A DNA stretch of 52,305 nt from an uncultured Lachnospiraceae bacterium (GTDB lineage: Bacteria; Bacillota; Clostridia; Lachnospirales; Lachnospiraceae), in the NCBI GenBank assembly GCA_910580195.1, contig CAJTWA010000025.1:1-52305 (forward strand), given 5' to 3'. Both the position numbers and the translations under genes were made by a program. Positions within the stretch are counted from its first letter, which is position 1; each line of letters begins with the position of its first letter. A model generated the notes under the pieces. It made no database searches, was not told the DNA's origin, and worked only from the letters and a program-made list of their open reading frames with translations. Positions 8,438-16,007 of the stretch are shown here, piece by piece.

Positions 8438-9412
8438 ATGGGAAAAGAAGTTCAGACAATTGGTGTGCTCACCAGCGGCGGCGATGCGCCGGGAATGAAT
8501 GCGGCAATCCGTGCAGTCGTGCGGCAGGGGCTTGCACGGGGCAAGAAAGTAAAAGGGATTAAGCGCGGGTACGCCGGGCTGCTTCAGGAAGAAATTATCG
8601 ACATGGAGGCAAAAGGCGTTTCAGATACAATCCAGCGTGGCGGCACAATCCTGCAGACCGCAAGGTGCAGCGAGTTCCGCACGCCGGAAGGACAGGCATT
8701 GGGCGCAGAAGTCTGCCGCAAGCACGGCATTGACGGCGTTATCGTAATCGGCGGGGACGGCTCCTTCAAGGGCGCCCAGAAGCTGGCAGCCCTTGGGATC
8801 AATACCGTAGCCATCCCGGGGACCATTGACTTGGATATTGCATGTACCGAGTACACCATCGGCTTTGACACCGCAGTAAATACTGCCATGGACGCCATTG
8901 ACAAGGTGCGCGACACCTCCACTTCCCATGAGAGGTGCTCCATTATTGAGGTTATGGGCCGCGGGGCCGGGTATATTGCACTGTGGTGCGGCATCGCAAA
9001 CGGCGCAGAGGATATTTTGCTGCCGGAAAAATATGACTATGACGAGCAGAAATTAGTCAATAACATCATTGCAAACCGCAAGCGCGGGAAGAAGCACCAT
9101 ATCATCATCAACGCAGAAGGCATCGGCCATTCCGCAAGCATGGCAAAACGGATTGAAGCAGCCACAGGCCTTGAAACAAGGGCAACCATCCTAGGGCACA
9201 TGCAGCGCGGCGGGAGCCCCACCTGTAAAGACCGTGTGTATGCATCCACCATGGGCGCTTATGCCGTAGACCTGCTCTGCGAAGGCAAGTCCAACCGCGT
9301 AGTCGGCTACCGCCATGGGGATTTCGTAGACTTTGACATTGATGAAGCCCTTGCAATGGAGAAGCAGCTCCCAGAATACCAGTTCCAAGTATGCAGGAAT
9401 TTGAGCGTATAG
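8438..9412 (+). CDS. pfkA: ATP-dependent 6-phosphofructokinase
   Basis: A 324-residue enzyme converting fructose 6-phosphate and ATP to fructose 1,6-bisphosphate in glycolysis. Visible motifs: GVLTSGGDAPGMNAAIRAVV (nucleotide loop), GGDGSFKGA, whose glycine after GGD is typical of ATP rather than pyrophosphate use, and the catalytic loop GTIDLDIACTEYTIGFDTA. The usual loop is TIDND; here leucine replaces asparagine, while both aspartates are kept. The C-terminal part contains GHMQRGGSPTCKDR, the sugar-phosphate binding segment. The start has AGGAGG 6 bases upstream. With gpmI and eno it is one of three glycolysis genes in the window. Confidence 0.96.
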   Translation: MGKEVQTIGVLTSGGDAPGMNAAIRAVVRQGLARGKKVKGIKRGYAGLLQEEIIDMEAKGVSDTIQRGGTILQTARCSEFRTPEGQALGAEVCRKHGIDGVIVIGGDGSFKGAQKLAALGINTVAIPGTIDLDIACTEYTIGFDTAVNTAMDAIDKVRDTSTSHERCSIIEVMGRGAGYIALWCGIANGAEDILLPEKYDYDEQKLVNNIIANRKRGKKHHIIINAEGIGHSASMAKRIEAATGLETRATILGHMQRGGSPTCKDRVYASTMGAYAVDLLCEGKSNRVVGYRHGDFVDFDIDEALAMEKQLPEYQFQVCRNLSV

Positions 9413-9436
9413 GAAATAATATCAAGTGGTGATAAA

Positions 9437-10402
9437 ATGATAACAAGTTCTGCAAACCAACAAGTAAAACGGATCATGCAGCTAAATAAAAAAGCAAAAA
9501 CCCGCTACGCACAGCGGGTTTTTGTGGTTGAAGGAATGAAAATGTCGATGGAAGCCCCCCGGGAGTCCATCGAAGCCATGTACGTGTCCGAATCCTTTGG
9601 GAGCGACCCGGAAAAGTGCAGCAGGATTCAGGGCTACCCCTACGAAACCGTATCCGACAGCATATTCCGCACCATCAGCAGCACCCAGACGCCCCAAGGG
9701 ATACTCTGCATTGTAAAAATGCCGGAATACCGCTTGGAAGATTTGCTGGGAAATGACGGGGTACGGAGTCCTTTGGCAAACCCCAAAGCCTTTTGCCAAA
9801 AGGAAGGGAGCCCCTCCCCTAAGAATACGCATTTGCTTATCAAGGAAGGGAACCCGTCCCCCAAGAATACGCATTTGTGTATCAAGGAAGGGAACCCGTC
9901 CCCCAAGAATACGCATTTGTGTATCAAGGAAGGGAGCCCGTCCCCCAAGAATACGCATTTGCTTATCTTAGAAAGCATCCAAGACCCGGGGAACCTAGGG
10001 ACCATGATACGCACGGGGGAAGGCGCAGGGATTACCGGCATCCTGATGGACAGGGCGACGGCAGACATTTTCAATCCCAAAACCATCCGCGCCACCATGG
10101 GCTCCCTCTACCGCGTCCCCTTTTTCATTACCCCCAACCTGCCGGAAACTATACAAGAACTCAAGCAGGCGGGCATCGCCATGTACGCCGCCCACCTTTC
10201 CGGCTCGGTGCCCTACAGCCAGCCCAGCTACGCCGCCCCCACCGCCTTCCTTATTGGAAACGAAGGGAATGGCTTAAGCCCGGAAATTGCCGCCTTGGCA
10301 GACACCCGCATCCATATCCCCATGGAAGGCAGCGTGGAATCCCTAAATGCCGCGGTAGCAGCATCCCTGCTGATGTATGAGGTGAAGCGGCAGAGGGGAT
10401 AA
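9437..10402 (+). CDS. TrmH/SpoU-family RNA 2'-O-ribose methyltransferase with coding tandem repeats
   Basis: A 321-residue SPOUT-class enzyme that probably methylates a ribose 2'-OH of rRNA with S-adenosylmethionine. The N-terminal substrate-binding domain starts ITSSANQQVKRIMQLNKKAK. The catalytic domain holds motif 1 (DPGNLGTMIRTGEGAGITGI), motif 2 (FLIGNEGNGLSPEIAALAD) and motif 3 (IHIPMEGSVESLNAAVAASL). Between the two domains lie four 14-residue repeats of the type KEGNPSPKNTHLCI, which copy the strand leading into motif 1 and lengthen the linker. The 3' end of the gene, stop codon included, is also duplicated twice downstream. It lies 24 bases after pfkA and could be cotranscribed. Confidence 0.88.
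   Translation: MITSSANQQVKRIMQLNKKAKTRYAQRVFVVEGMKMSMEAPRESIEAMYVSESFGSDPEKCSRIQGYPYETVSDSIFRTISSTQTPQGILCIVKMPEYRLEDLLGNDGVRSPLANPKAFCQKEGSPSPKNTHLLIKEGNPSPKNTHLCIKEGNPSPKNTHLCIKEGSPSPKNTHLLILESIQDPGNLGTMIRTGEGAGITGILMDRATADIFNPKTIRATMGSLYRVPFFITPNLPETIQELKQAGIAMYAAHLSGSVPYSQPSYAAPTAFLIGNEGNGLSPEIAALADTRIHIPMEGSVESLNAAVAASLLMYEVKRQRG
9800..9967 (+). repeat. Four in-frame 42-base tandem repeats inside the methyltransferase gene
   Basis: Units start at 9800, 9842, 9884 and 9926, each with AAGGAAGGGA(G/A)CCC...AAGAATACGCATTTG. Period 42 keeps the frame and encodes 14 residues per unit. Units 2 and 3 are identical; units 1 and 4 differ from them at a few bases, so the array is probably recent and open to slippage. 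Confidence 0.97.
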
Positions 10403-10520
10403 TCCCCCGGCGGCCCAGCGCCGCGGTAGGGGCGTCCCTGCTGATGCATGGGGTGAAGCGGCAGAGGGGATAATCCCCCGGCGTCCCTGCTGATGCATGG
10501 GGTGAAGCGGCAGAGGGGGA
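10350..10520 (+). repeat. Tandem duplication of the methyltransferase 3' end
   Basis: The gene tail, CCCTGCTGATGTATGAGGTG and on through the TAA, recurs from about 10420 and again from about 10481 with few changes (GCGTCCCTGCTGATGCATGG). The copies are spaced about 71 and 49 bases. No terminator T-run is seen after them. Confidence 0.9.
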
Positions 10521-10656
10521 AGGAATGGATGAATTGTAAAGCCGGCCATCGTAAGCTTGGTATATCTGGTTTTGTGATGGCTGTTTCTTTGCATAACATT
10601 TCACAATTGCAATAAGGTTTTTCAACCAGCCAACCAAATTCTTCTTTTCCTTTACA

Positions 10657-10914
10657 TTAAGTTGCTGTGTAGTGTTTCCAAGGTATTCTGGATGGATGTA
10701 TATTTGCCAGAAAGCGTACAATATCCCTGCGGCCATCGTATGTCGGAATACCTTTTTGGTTCTGCGCCATAAGAATTATAGGGATATTTCCAAAATAACG
10801 CATAAAACCAAGTCGAATGGATTCTTTTTTTGGGCTGGTTAGAACATATGGTTTTACCACAGCAATTGCAAAGGTAACCCCTTGTTCTTTAATGAGAGCT
10901 CCATCAAATGACAT
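10657..10914 (-). CDS. Conserved small protein of unknown function
   Basis: An 85-residue protein starting MSFDGALIKEQGVTFAIAVV with a strong GGAAGGAGG site before the ATG. The middle is a mixed beta-type sequence (FGNIPIILMAQNQKGIPTYD), and the end holds the striking GRRDIVRFLANIHPSRIPWK. There is no signal peptide or membrane segment. I believe similar small proteins occur in other Lachnospiraceae, but I know no function. Upstream on the same strand are a sigma-A promoter and a CIRCE-like dyad, which suggests HrcA-controlled heat-shock expression (inference). It faces away from the defence pair. Confidence 0.68.
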   Translation of the reverse strand: MSFDGALIKEQGVTFAIAVVKPYVLTSPKKESIRLGFMRYFGNIPIILMAQNQKGIPTYDGRRDIVRFLANIHPSRIPWKHYTAT

Positions 10915-11045
10915 ATCTTTTCCTCCTTCCTCATAAAACTGGGAAAGGTAAGTTGCTTAAATGCAATACAAAACTGTTGAACTCTCTGCATTTATGTGAT
11001 AAGATTCAAGTGCTACGTTGAATTTGCACAATGCAGATTCAGTTT

Positions 11046-11074
11046 GAAAGATGGTCGAAAGGCCATCTTTTTAC
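11046..11074 (+). terminator. Hairpin with T-run, plus-strand direction
   Basis: GAAAGATGGTC and GGCCATCTTT form a stable stem with a GAAA loop, followed by TTTTTA on the plus strand. On the minus strand the same sequence lies in the 5' leader of the 85-residue gene. No plus-strand gene obviously ends here, so it may shield the promoter or terminate a small RNA. Confidence 0.45.
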
Positions 11075-11079
11075 CTTTG

Positions 11080-11106
11080 TTAGCACTTATATAAAACGAG
11101 TGCCAA
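11080..11106 (-). promoter_or_regulatory. CIRCE-like operator (putative HrcA site)
   Basis: TTAGCACTT-N9-GAGTGCCAA matches the CIRCE consensus TTAGCACTC-N9-GAGTGCTAA at 8 of 9 positions in each arm, with the exact 9-base spacer. It sits about 9-35 bases downstream of the predicted start site of the minus-strand promoter at 11122-11150, the usual placement for HrcA repression. Confidence 0.6.
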
Positions 11107-11121
11107 CATCCCTGTAAGTAA

Positions 11122-11150
11122 AAGATAACATATGGGACGATGGTTGTCAA
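11122..11150 (-). promoter_or_regulatory. Sigma-A promoter of the 85-residue gene
   Basis: Read on the minus strand: TTGACA (11150-11145), 17 bases, TATCTT (11127-11122). This gives a 5' leader of about 200 bases containing the CIRCE-like dyad and a hairpin. Confidence 0.65.
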
Positions 11151-11214
11151 GATTTAATAAGAGAAAAAAACTCTAATACAAATAAAAATATAAAGAAAAA
11201 TAGGCATACAACCA

Positions 11215-11244
11215 TTGACATGAGAGAATTATTCACAATATAAT
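11215..11244 (+). promoter_or_regulatory. Sigma-A promoter of the defence pair
   Basis: TTGACA (11215-11220), 18 bases, TATAAT (11239-11244): both hexamers are perfect consensus, 49 bases before the ATPase start. This suggests strong constitutive transcription. Confidence 0.75.
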
Positions 11245-11292
11245 AGGAAATATATTAATGTAAATAAAATAGTAGAAAGAGAGCAGAAAGAG

Positions 11293-12666
11293 ATGTTTAT
11301 AGGTTTTTCGGTCAGTAATTATTTATCATTCAAAACCACACAAACAATATCAATGGCAGCATCTAAGGTGGCAAGGCATAAGGAACACATCTTATGTGGT
11401 AATGGTAAGAAAATATTAAAAACAGGCCTTATCTATGGTGCTAACGCAAGTGGAAAGAGCAATTTAGTGAAAGCAATTGATTGTTCAAGGGAAATTATAT
11501 TAGATGGCTTGGGCGAAGTTGATATAAACAAAAAATATTTTAGAATATGTGGTGAGTGTTATAAGGCGCCAGGAGTTTTCGAGTACAGGCTGATAACACA
11601 TACGGGGAAGGAATATTCTTATGGGATTGCAATATCCTATGCAGAAAAAGAAATTCTTTCAGAATGGCTGATCCGTATAGAAAAAAATGGCACAGAAACT
11701 TATATTTTTAATAGAGATATTGACGAAAATGGCATAAATTTTACTGAAAGTGAAATTAAAATTAAAGATGCTGAAGAGAAGATGAGATGGGAAATTTATT
11801 TGGGCGATTTTGGTGAAAATATATCTGAGCCTATGAAGAAAAAAAGCATTTTAAGTGATATAGCTGAAAGAAGTAACGGCAGGCAAGGGGTCTTTTCTGA
11901 AATTCTAGATGTTTTTATTTGGTTTCAAAGCATGATTATTATATTTCCGACCAGCCAATATAGCGGTTTGAACCAGATGGTTGAGGATGAACAGATCAGA
12001 AATGTTTTTTCAAAACTTTTAAAATATTTTGATACTGGTATTGAATCTGTGGAATCAAAGCTAGGGCAAATGGAGTTTGATAAAATTTTTGAAGGTATTC
12101 CAAAGGAAGATGCTGAAAAATTAAAAGCCAGAATTTCGAATGATATAGGGGATGGTCCTGTAATGTTCAAAGTAAATAGCCAGGTATATTCTTTGCGTAA
12201 AGATGGCGAAGGGAATATTATTACGACGAAAATGATGCAAAACCATGGTAACATGCAGGAGCTTTTTGAATATATTGACGAATCTGATGGAACACAAAGG
12301 TTATTTGATCTTATTCCCTTATTTTATGAGCACAATGGAAATAGAGTTATTTTTATTGATGAAATTGACAGAAGCCTTCATACGAATCTTACCCGGAAAT
12401 TTCTTGAGCTGTTTTATAAATTGACAGAAGAAGATACGAGCCAAATAATTGCGACAACGCATGATAATAATTTGCTGGATTTGGACTTGGTCAGGCAGGA
12501 TGAAATTTGGTTTGTAAAAAGAAAAGAGGATCATAGCTCAAATTTATATTCGTTAAACCGCTACAAGGAACGTTATGATAAGAAAATAGACAAGGAATAT
12601 TTACTGGGACGTTACGATGCTATACCGGTATTTGATGATGGAGTGTTGGAGGATTTAAATGTATAA
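11293..12666 (+). CDS. AAA-family ATPase of an AbiL/RloA-RloB-type defence pair
   Basis: A 457-residue ATPase of the OLD/RloA/AbiLi-like class. The N-terminus (MFIGFSVSNYLSFK) is typical of SMC-like AAA_15/AAA_21 ATPases. Walker A is GLIYGANASGKSNLVKAI (about residues 46-63). The signature region is near GDGSDGTQRLF-like residues (ESDGTQRLFDLIPLFY). Walker B is RVIFIDEIDRSLHT, and the switch histidine is in IIATTHDNNLLDL. Between the Walker motifs lies a helical region. It overlaps the RloB-like gene by 8 bases (ATGTATAA). The DNA is visibly AT-rich against its neighbours, indicating transfer. The ribosome binding site is weak (AGAAAGAG). Confidence 0.85.
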   Translation: MFIGFSVSNYLSFKTTQTISMAASKVARHKEHILCGNGKKILKTGLIYGANASGKSNLVKAIDCSREIILDGLGEVDINKKYFRICGECYKAPGVFEYRLITHTGKEYSYGIAISYAEKEILSEWLIRIEKNGTETYIFNRDIDENGINFTESEIKIKDAEEKMRWEIYLGDFGENISEPMKKKSILSDIAERSNGRQGVFSEILDVFIWFQSMIIIFPTSQYSGLNQMVEDEQIRNVFSKLLKYFDTGIESVESKLGQMEFDKIFEGIPKEDAEKLKARISNDIGDGPVMFKVNSQVYSLRKDGEGNIITTKMMQNHGNMQELFEYIDESDGTQRLFDLIPLFYEHNGNRVIFIDEIDRSLHTNLTRKFLELFYKLTEEDTSQIIATTHDNNLLDLDLVRQDEIWFVKRKEDHSSNLYSLNRYKERYDKKIDKEYLLGRYDAIPVFDDGVLEDLNV

Positions 12667-13531
12667 TCGTTACAGGTTAACATCAACGGTATATGACCGG
12701 GAAGATGAGGCTCAGAAAATTATTCCGGAAAAAAGGGTATTCCTGTCCGTAGAAGGAAATGTAACAGAAAAGGAATACTTCGATGGCTTATCAAAACATA
12801 GAGTGAAAATAGGCATTAATGCAAAAGTTGATGTAGAGGTTTTGCGTAGGGGAAAGAAAGATACGAATAGTGCGCCGCAGCAGGTAATAGAGTTATTAGA
12901 AGAATATGTTAGGCTCAGGGAGCAAAATGAGGATGATATTTTACAAGAAGTATCAGAACAATTTAAGGAACAATTTTCGCTGGATTTTATAAAGCAATTC
13001 CTAGATACTCCTGATAAATTACCAAAGAAACAAAAGAATTTATTTGCTACTGAATTGAAGAAAATAGGCTATGATATCAATTATCGGAAGTATTTAAAAA
13101 AGTATAATAATGAGAGGGATGAGTTTGCCGTATTGCTCGACAGGGATATGCAGACACATTCAGAGTCTAATATGTCTGAATGTATTAAGTATTGCAGGGA
13201 TAATGGATATAAATGTTATATTGCGAATCCCTGTTTTGAGTTTTGGCTGCTTATGCATTTAGCTGATATAGAAGCGGAATTTGGTGACCAGCTAGATAAA
13301 ATTAAAGAAAATAAGAAGGTTTCGGAGCAACATACTTTTGTAAGCAGGGAAGTATCAAATAGAGCACATCACGGAAAAAGTGGCATTGATTTTGCCAGAA
13401 AATATTTGCCTTATATGGATAAAGCAGTCATTCAGGCAAAAAAGTTCTCTGATGATGAATATGAATTGGTGGATAGCATAGGGTGTAATTTATGGAGATT
13501 GATCGAAGAACTAAAAAGGTATGGAAAATAG
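12659..13531 (+). CDS. RloB-family protein, partner of the ATPase (AbiLii-like)
   Basis: A 290-residue protein with the RloB signature: an N-terminal acidic motif in KRVFLSVEGNVTEKEYFDGL, a central strand with paired aspartates (FAVLLDRDMQTHSESN), and the block NPCFEFWLLMHLADI. These fit a Toprim-like fold, so a nuclease role is likely. RloB proteins pair with AAA ATPases in restriction-linked and abortive-infection loci (AbiL in lactococci; the PARIS pair AriA/AriB is a related design). Translation is coupled by an 8-base overlap with the ATPase gene. I infer anti-phage activity in which the ATPase holds or triggers the effector. Codon use is AT-rich. Confidence 0.82.
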   Translation: MYNRYRLTSTVYDREDEAQKIIPEKRVFLSVEGNVTEKEYFDGLSKHRVKIGINAKVDVEVLRRGKKDTNSAPQQVIELLEEYVRLREQNEDDILQEVSEQFKEQFSLDFIKQFLDTPDKLPKKQKNLFATELKKIGYDINYRKYLKKYNNERDEFAVLLDRDMQTHSESNMSECIKYCRDNGYKCYIANPCFEFWLLMHLADIEAEFGDQLDKIKENKKVSEQHTFVSREVSNRAHHGKSGIDFARKYLPYMDKAVIQAKKFSDDEYELVDSIGCNLWRLIEELKRYGK

Positions 13532-13568
13532 ACAATGTTATAGCAAAGGAGAGCGAAAGGAAGTATAT

Positions 13569-13634
13569 ATGAAAGGGATTGATGCAAGCTATCACTATGA
13601 AGGGTATTATGCATTTAAATCAGAGGAATTATAG
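13569..13634 (+). CDS. Possible 21-codon reading frame after the defence pair
   Basis: MKGIDASYHYEGYYAFKSEE plus leucine, preceded by AAAGGAAG about 6 bases before the ATG. No family is recognised. It may be the broken start of a lost gene or a short peptide in the same transcript. Confidence 0.2.
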   Translation: MKGIDASYHYEGYYAFKSEEL

Positions 13635-13905
13635 GCATTAGGACATAGGGGCAGGAATGGCTGTGCTTATGGGGGATTCGGCGCTGTCAATGAAACTGTG
13701 CAGTAAATTGTCTGAATATTCTCATTGGCTGTTTGGCTATTTTAACGCGAATTGCCGGAATCCTGTCAAGGCAAGGGTTTCCGCCTTTACAGGATTTTGA
13801 CAATTCGGTAAAATCAGAATTGCAGTCTGGACAATTTACACAGATTATATGACACTTTCGTATCAGAAGCCTTTACAGAAGAACCCCAAAACCTGCCCCC
13901 ATCCC
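13635..13905. other. Non-coding spacer with an inverted repeat
   Basis: No coding sequence was seen. It contains an imperfect dyad, AATCCTGTCAAGGC (about 13765-13778) against GCCTTTACAGGATT (13785-13798), flanked by shorter dyads. It could be a terminator without T-run or a recombination footprint at the edge of the AT-rich island. Confidence 0.35.
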
Positions 13906-14166
13906 TTACTCCTCAATCACATGTATCTCTAAAAAGTCAAAATCAATCCCCTCCACAAAGTTATCCTGCGTAAACCGCGCCTTCCCATGCCGCTTAAACT
14001 CCTCCACCGTAGCGTCCAGCCAAATCGGCTTGCTTAGGTCAAATTCATAACAAACCTCCTCCAGCGCCCGGAAAATCTTATGCGTCCTCGTGTCGTCGCT
14101 TTCATCTGCAATTACAGTGTCCTTCACAAGCCGGTTGCTCTTCCATATCTTAAACCAAATACGCAT
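13906..14166 (-). CDS. Conserved small protein of unknown function
   Basis: An 86-residue soluble protein, MRIWFKIWKSNRLVKDTVIA at the start, preceded by AAGGAAGGGG. The middle DESDDTRTHKIFRALEEVCY and the end WLDATVEEFKRHGKARF are charged and well ordered, suggesting a compact alpha/beta domain. I believe close relatives occur widely in Lachnospiraceae, but I know no function. It is a single gene on the minus strand between the defence island and the glycerol regulon. Confidence 0.65.
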   Translation of the reverse strand: MRIWFKIWKSNRLVKDTVIADESDDTRTHKIFRALEEVCYEFDLSKPIWLDATVEEFKRHGKARFTQDNFVEGIDFDFLEIHVIEE

Positions 14167-14540
14167 ACTGCTCGTCCCCTTCCTTTTCGTGGATAGCCGC
14201 CCTGCATGGAAAAGACCAGAAGCCCCGCCGAAGCAGGACCCTGGCCTAAAAGAGAGTGGGCAAAATTAAGTTACATCTGCGGCAAGGCTGCCTGCCGCAC
14301 TTGACTGTGACTGTATTATATCTTCTATCCCCACCCATTGCAAGGGCAAAAATCAAGAAGTGTCAAAAAACAGCTGGGATTTTGACAATTGCTTCAAAAT
14401 GTATGAGGAAAATACTTGGACATCATAAATTTTTGGAGTAAAATCTTGGGAATAGGAAAAAAGGACTATACAAAATAACCAAAAATGGACAATAAAATTT
14501 AATAGTTCTGCCCATAATTTTATTTTTTCCAAAAGGCCAC
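14167..14540. other. Non-coding spacer upstream of the glp leader
   Basis: About 370 bases with no supported gene. A small hairpin (TGCGGCAAGG...CCTGCCGCA, near 14277-14299) and AT-rich stretches near 14380-14540 are the only structures seen. Confidence 0.4.
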
Positions 14541-14569
14541 TTGTATTTTTGGGAAAAAGGTGCTAACAT
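14541..14569 (+). promoter_or_regulatory. Probable promoter of glpP
   Basis: TTGTAT (14541-14546), 17 bases, TAACAT (14564-14569). A start near 14577 would give a leader of about 145 bases that contains the terminator at 14611-14664. Confidence 0.4.
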
Positions 14570-14610
14570 AAACCACAGAAAAAGTAAACAGGGCCTAGGA
14601 GAATGGAGTG

Positions 14611-14664
14611 AAGGTTATAACAACAGAGATGTTGGTTATTAACTTTACTCTTTTTTTCTTTTTT
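14611..14664 (+). terminator. Leader terminator/attenuator before glpP
   Basis: AAGGTTATAACAAC pairs with GTTGGTTATTAACTTT (two bulges), followed by CTCTTTTTTTCTTTTTT. It lies between the probable promoter and the glpP start, with the ribosome binding site AAGGAGG just after it, so read-through is needed for expression. GlpP is an RNA-binding antiterminator, so autoregulation is plausible. Confidence 0.6.
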
Positions 14665-14723
14665 AAGGAGGTGGAATCCGAAAAAAAGAAACGTGAACTA
14701 AGCAGAACTGGTGTGGGAGGCTT

Positions 14724-15290
14724 ATGGAACAGAAATTTTATGACGCAATGACGGACTGCCCGGTAATTGCAGCGGTAAAAGATTTGAAGGGAATTGAACG
14801 GTGCTTAAAATCGGAGGTAAAAATCGTATTCGTGCTGTTTGGGAATATGTGCAATATCGGCAGCATTGTGGAGCAGGTGAAGAAGGCGGACAAGATCGCC
14901 TTGGTGCATATCGACTTAATCGAAGGCTTAAGCGGCCATGAGATTGCAGTGGATTACATTAAGAAAAACACAAGGGCGGATGGAATTATTTCCACAAGGC
15001 TGAATATGATTAATCGTGCGAAAGAGCTGTCCTTATATACGGTTTACCGGATATTTGTGCTGGATTCAAGGGCTTACCGGAGCATTGAGAAACAGAAAAA
15101 GCAGATTAAAGCGGATTTCATTGAAATCCTGCCAGGCGTCATGCCCAAGATTATCAAGAAAATCAGCGGCCTCAGTTTTCAGGCCGTGATTGCCGGGGGG
15201 CTTATCAATGATCGGGAAGACGTCATCGAAGCGCTCAATGCCGGGGCAATTTCAGTTTCAACCACCAACCAGGAGATATGGTTTATGTAA
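14724..15290 (+). CDS. glpP: Glycerol-3-phosphate-responsive antiterminator
   Basis: A 188-residue protein of the GlpP family. It binds glycerol 3-phosphate and then leader mRNAs of glp genes, allowing read-through of terminators. Recognisable parts are the N-terminal DCPVIAAVKDLKGIERCL, the barrel strand VKIVFVLFGNMCNIGSIV, the HIDLIEGLSGHEIAVDYI block and the C-terminal phosphate-binding FQAVIAGGLINDREDVIEAL. Length is usual for the family. It heads the glycerol cluster and has its own leader with a terminator. Translation probably starts at the ATG preceded by GGGAGG (14715-14720). Confidence 0.92.
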   Translation: MEQKFYDAMTDCPVIAAVKDLKGIERCLKSEVKIVFVLFGNMCNIGSIVEQVKKADKIALVHIDLIEGLSGHEIAVDYIKKNTRADGIISTRLNMINRAKELSLYTVYRIFVLDSRAYRSIEKQKKQIKADFIEILPGVMPKIIKKISGLSFQAVIAGGLINDREDVIEALNAGAISVSTTNQEIWFM

Positions 15291-15304
15291 GGAGGAGAAG
15301 AGAG

Positions 15305-15862
15305 ATGGGCAATACAAAGAGGAAGATTGCAGACGGGCTGCAGGAAATGCTCCATGTGAAGCCCCTGCGGAAAATTACAGTGCAGGACATTATGGACTGC
15401 AAGGACATGAAACGGCAAAGCTTTTATTACCATTTTCAGGATATTTACGGGGTGATTGAGTGGATTTACCATGAAGATTTTGTGAAACAGGTTGCCTATG
15501 ACGAAGAGGAGGCCTTTGAGGACTGGATACGCAAAGTGGTACAGATTATTAAGGAAAACCGCTTTTTTTACCGGAAGGTCCTTGAGAACATTAGCAGGGA
15601 ACGGCTGATGGAACGGCTGATCCCAGTGGTGGACGAACAGCTCCGCCGGCGGTTCTGGGCAGGGAAAGAAGGCGGCAACCGCCTTGTGGAGGACTTTATC
15701 GTCAAATCGGCATGCCATTTTATGCTGGACTGCGTGGCCATGAAGAAAGGCCCAGAAGAAGAGGAAGTGCTGGCGGCAGTGGAAAATATCCGTGCAATGC
15801 TGCAGCATCCTACCGGCAATATTTTGGTACTTCCCACAACGAAATCCACAAAGTCTGCATAA
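15305..15862 (+). CDS. TetR-family regulator, DhaS-like
   Basis: A 185-residue regulator with an N-terminal TetR helix-turn-helix (MGNTKRKIADGLQEMLHVKP, then ITVQDIMDCKDMKRQSFYYH) and a C-terminal domain like that of DhaS-type regulators of dihydroxyacetone and glycerol catabolism (FYRKVLENISRERLMERLIP). The start at 15305 is chosen for GGAGGAG 8 bases upstream; an in-frame start further upstream lies inside glpP. It lies 14 bases after glpP and before glpK, so control of glycerol or dihydroxyacetone genes is likely. The C-terminal tail LPTTKSTKSA is probably flexible. Confidence 0.85.
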   Translation: MGNTKRKIADGLQEMLHVKPLRKITVQDIMDCKDMKRQSFYYHFQDIYGVIEWIYHEDFVKQVAYDEEEAFEDWIRKVVQIIKENRFFYRKVLENISRERLMERLIPVVDEQLRRRFWAGKEGGNRLVEDFIVKSACHFMLDCVAMKKGPEEEEVLAAVENIRAMLQHPTGNILVLPTTKSTKSA

Positions 15863-15941
15863 AATCCCGGCAAAAACAACCATAAGATGGGATATAATGA
15901 AAGAAAAATGAATAAATTGTACAAATAAGTACATGTGTCTA

Positions 15942-15970
15942 ATGACAAAAAGCGTGGGAAAAGATATAAT
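15942..15970 (+). promoter_or_regulatory. Sigma-A promoter of glpK
   Basis: ATGACA (15942-15947), 17 bases, TATAAT (15965-15970), 37 bases before the glpK ATG. The transcript would have a very short leader without terminator. A dyad TGTACAAATAAGTACA lies directly upstream at about 15919-15934 and may be an operator. Confidence 0.55.
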
Positions 15971-16007
15971 GGATTTATCAAAGTCAAATCGGAGGAGGTT
16001 TTTACAA

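Noticed and set aside
9482..9958. Minus-strand frame with repeated MRILGGRVPFLDT-like units
   Set aside because: Shadow of the 42-base coding repeats of the methyltransferase gene on the other strand.
9800..9967. CRISPR-like array in the methyltransferase gene
   Set aside because: Units are directly adjacent without spacers and keep a reading frame; it is a coding minisatellite.
10251..10736. Minus-strand frame with repeated SPLPLHPMHQQG-like units
   Set aside because: It is the mirror of the methyltransferase tail duplications; the repeats explain it, and it has no ribosome site.
14256..14441. 61-codon frame upstream of glpP
   Set aside because: No ribosome binding site, no family resemblance, composition unlike coding; left as spacer.
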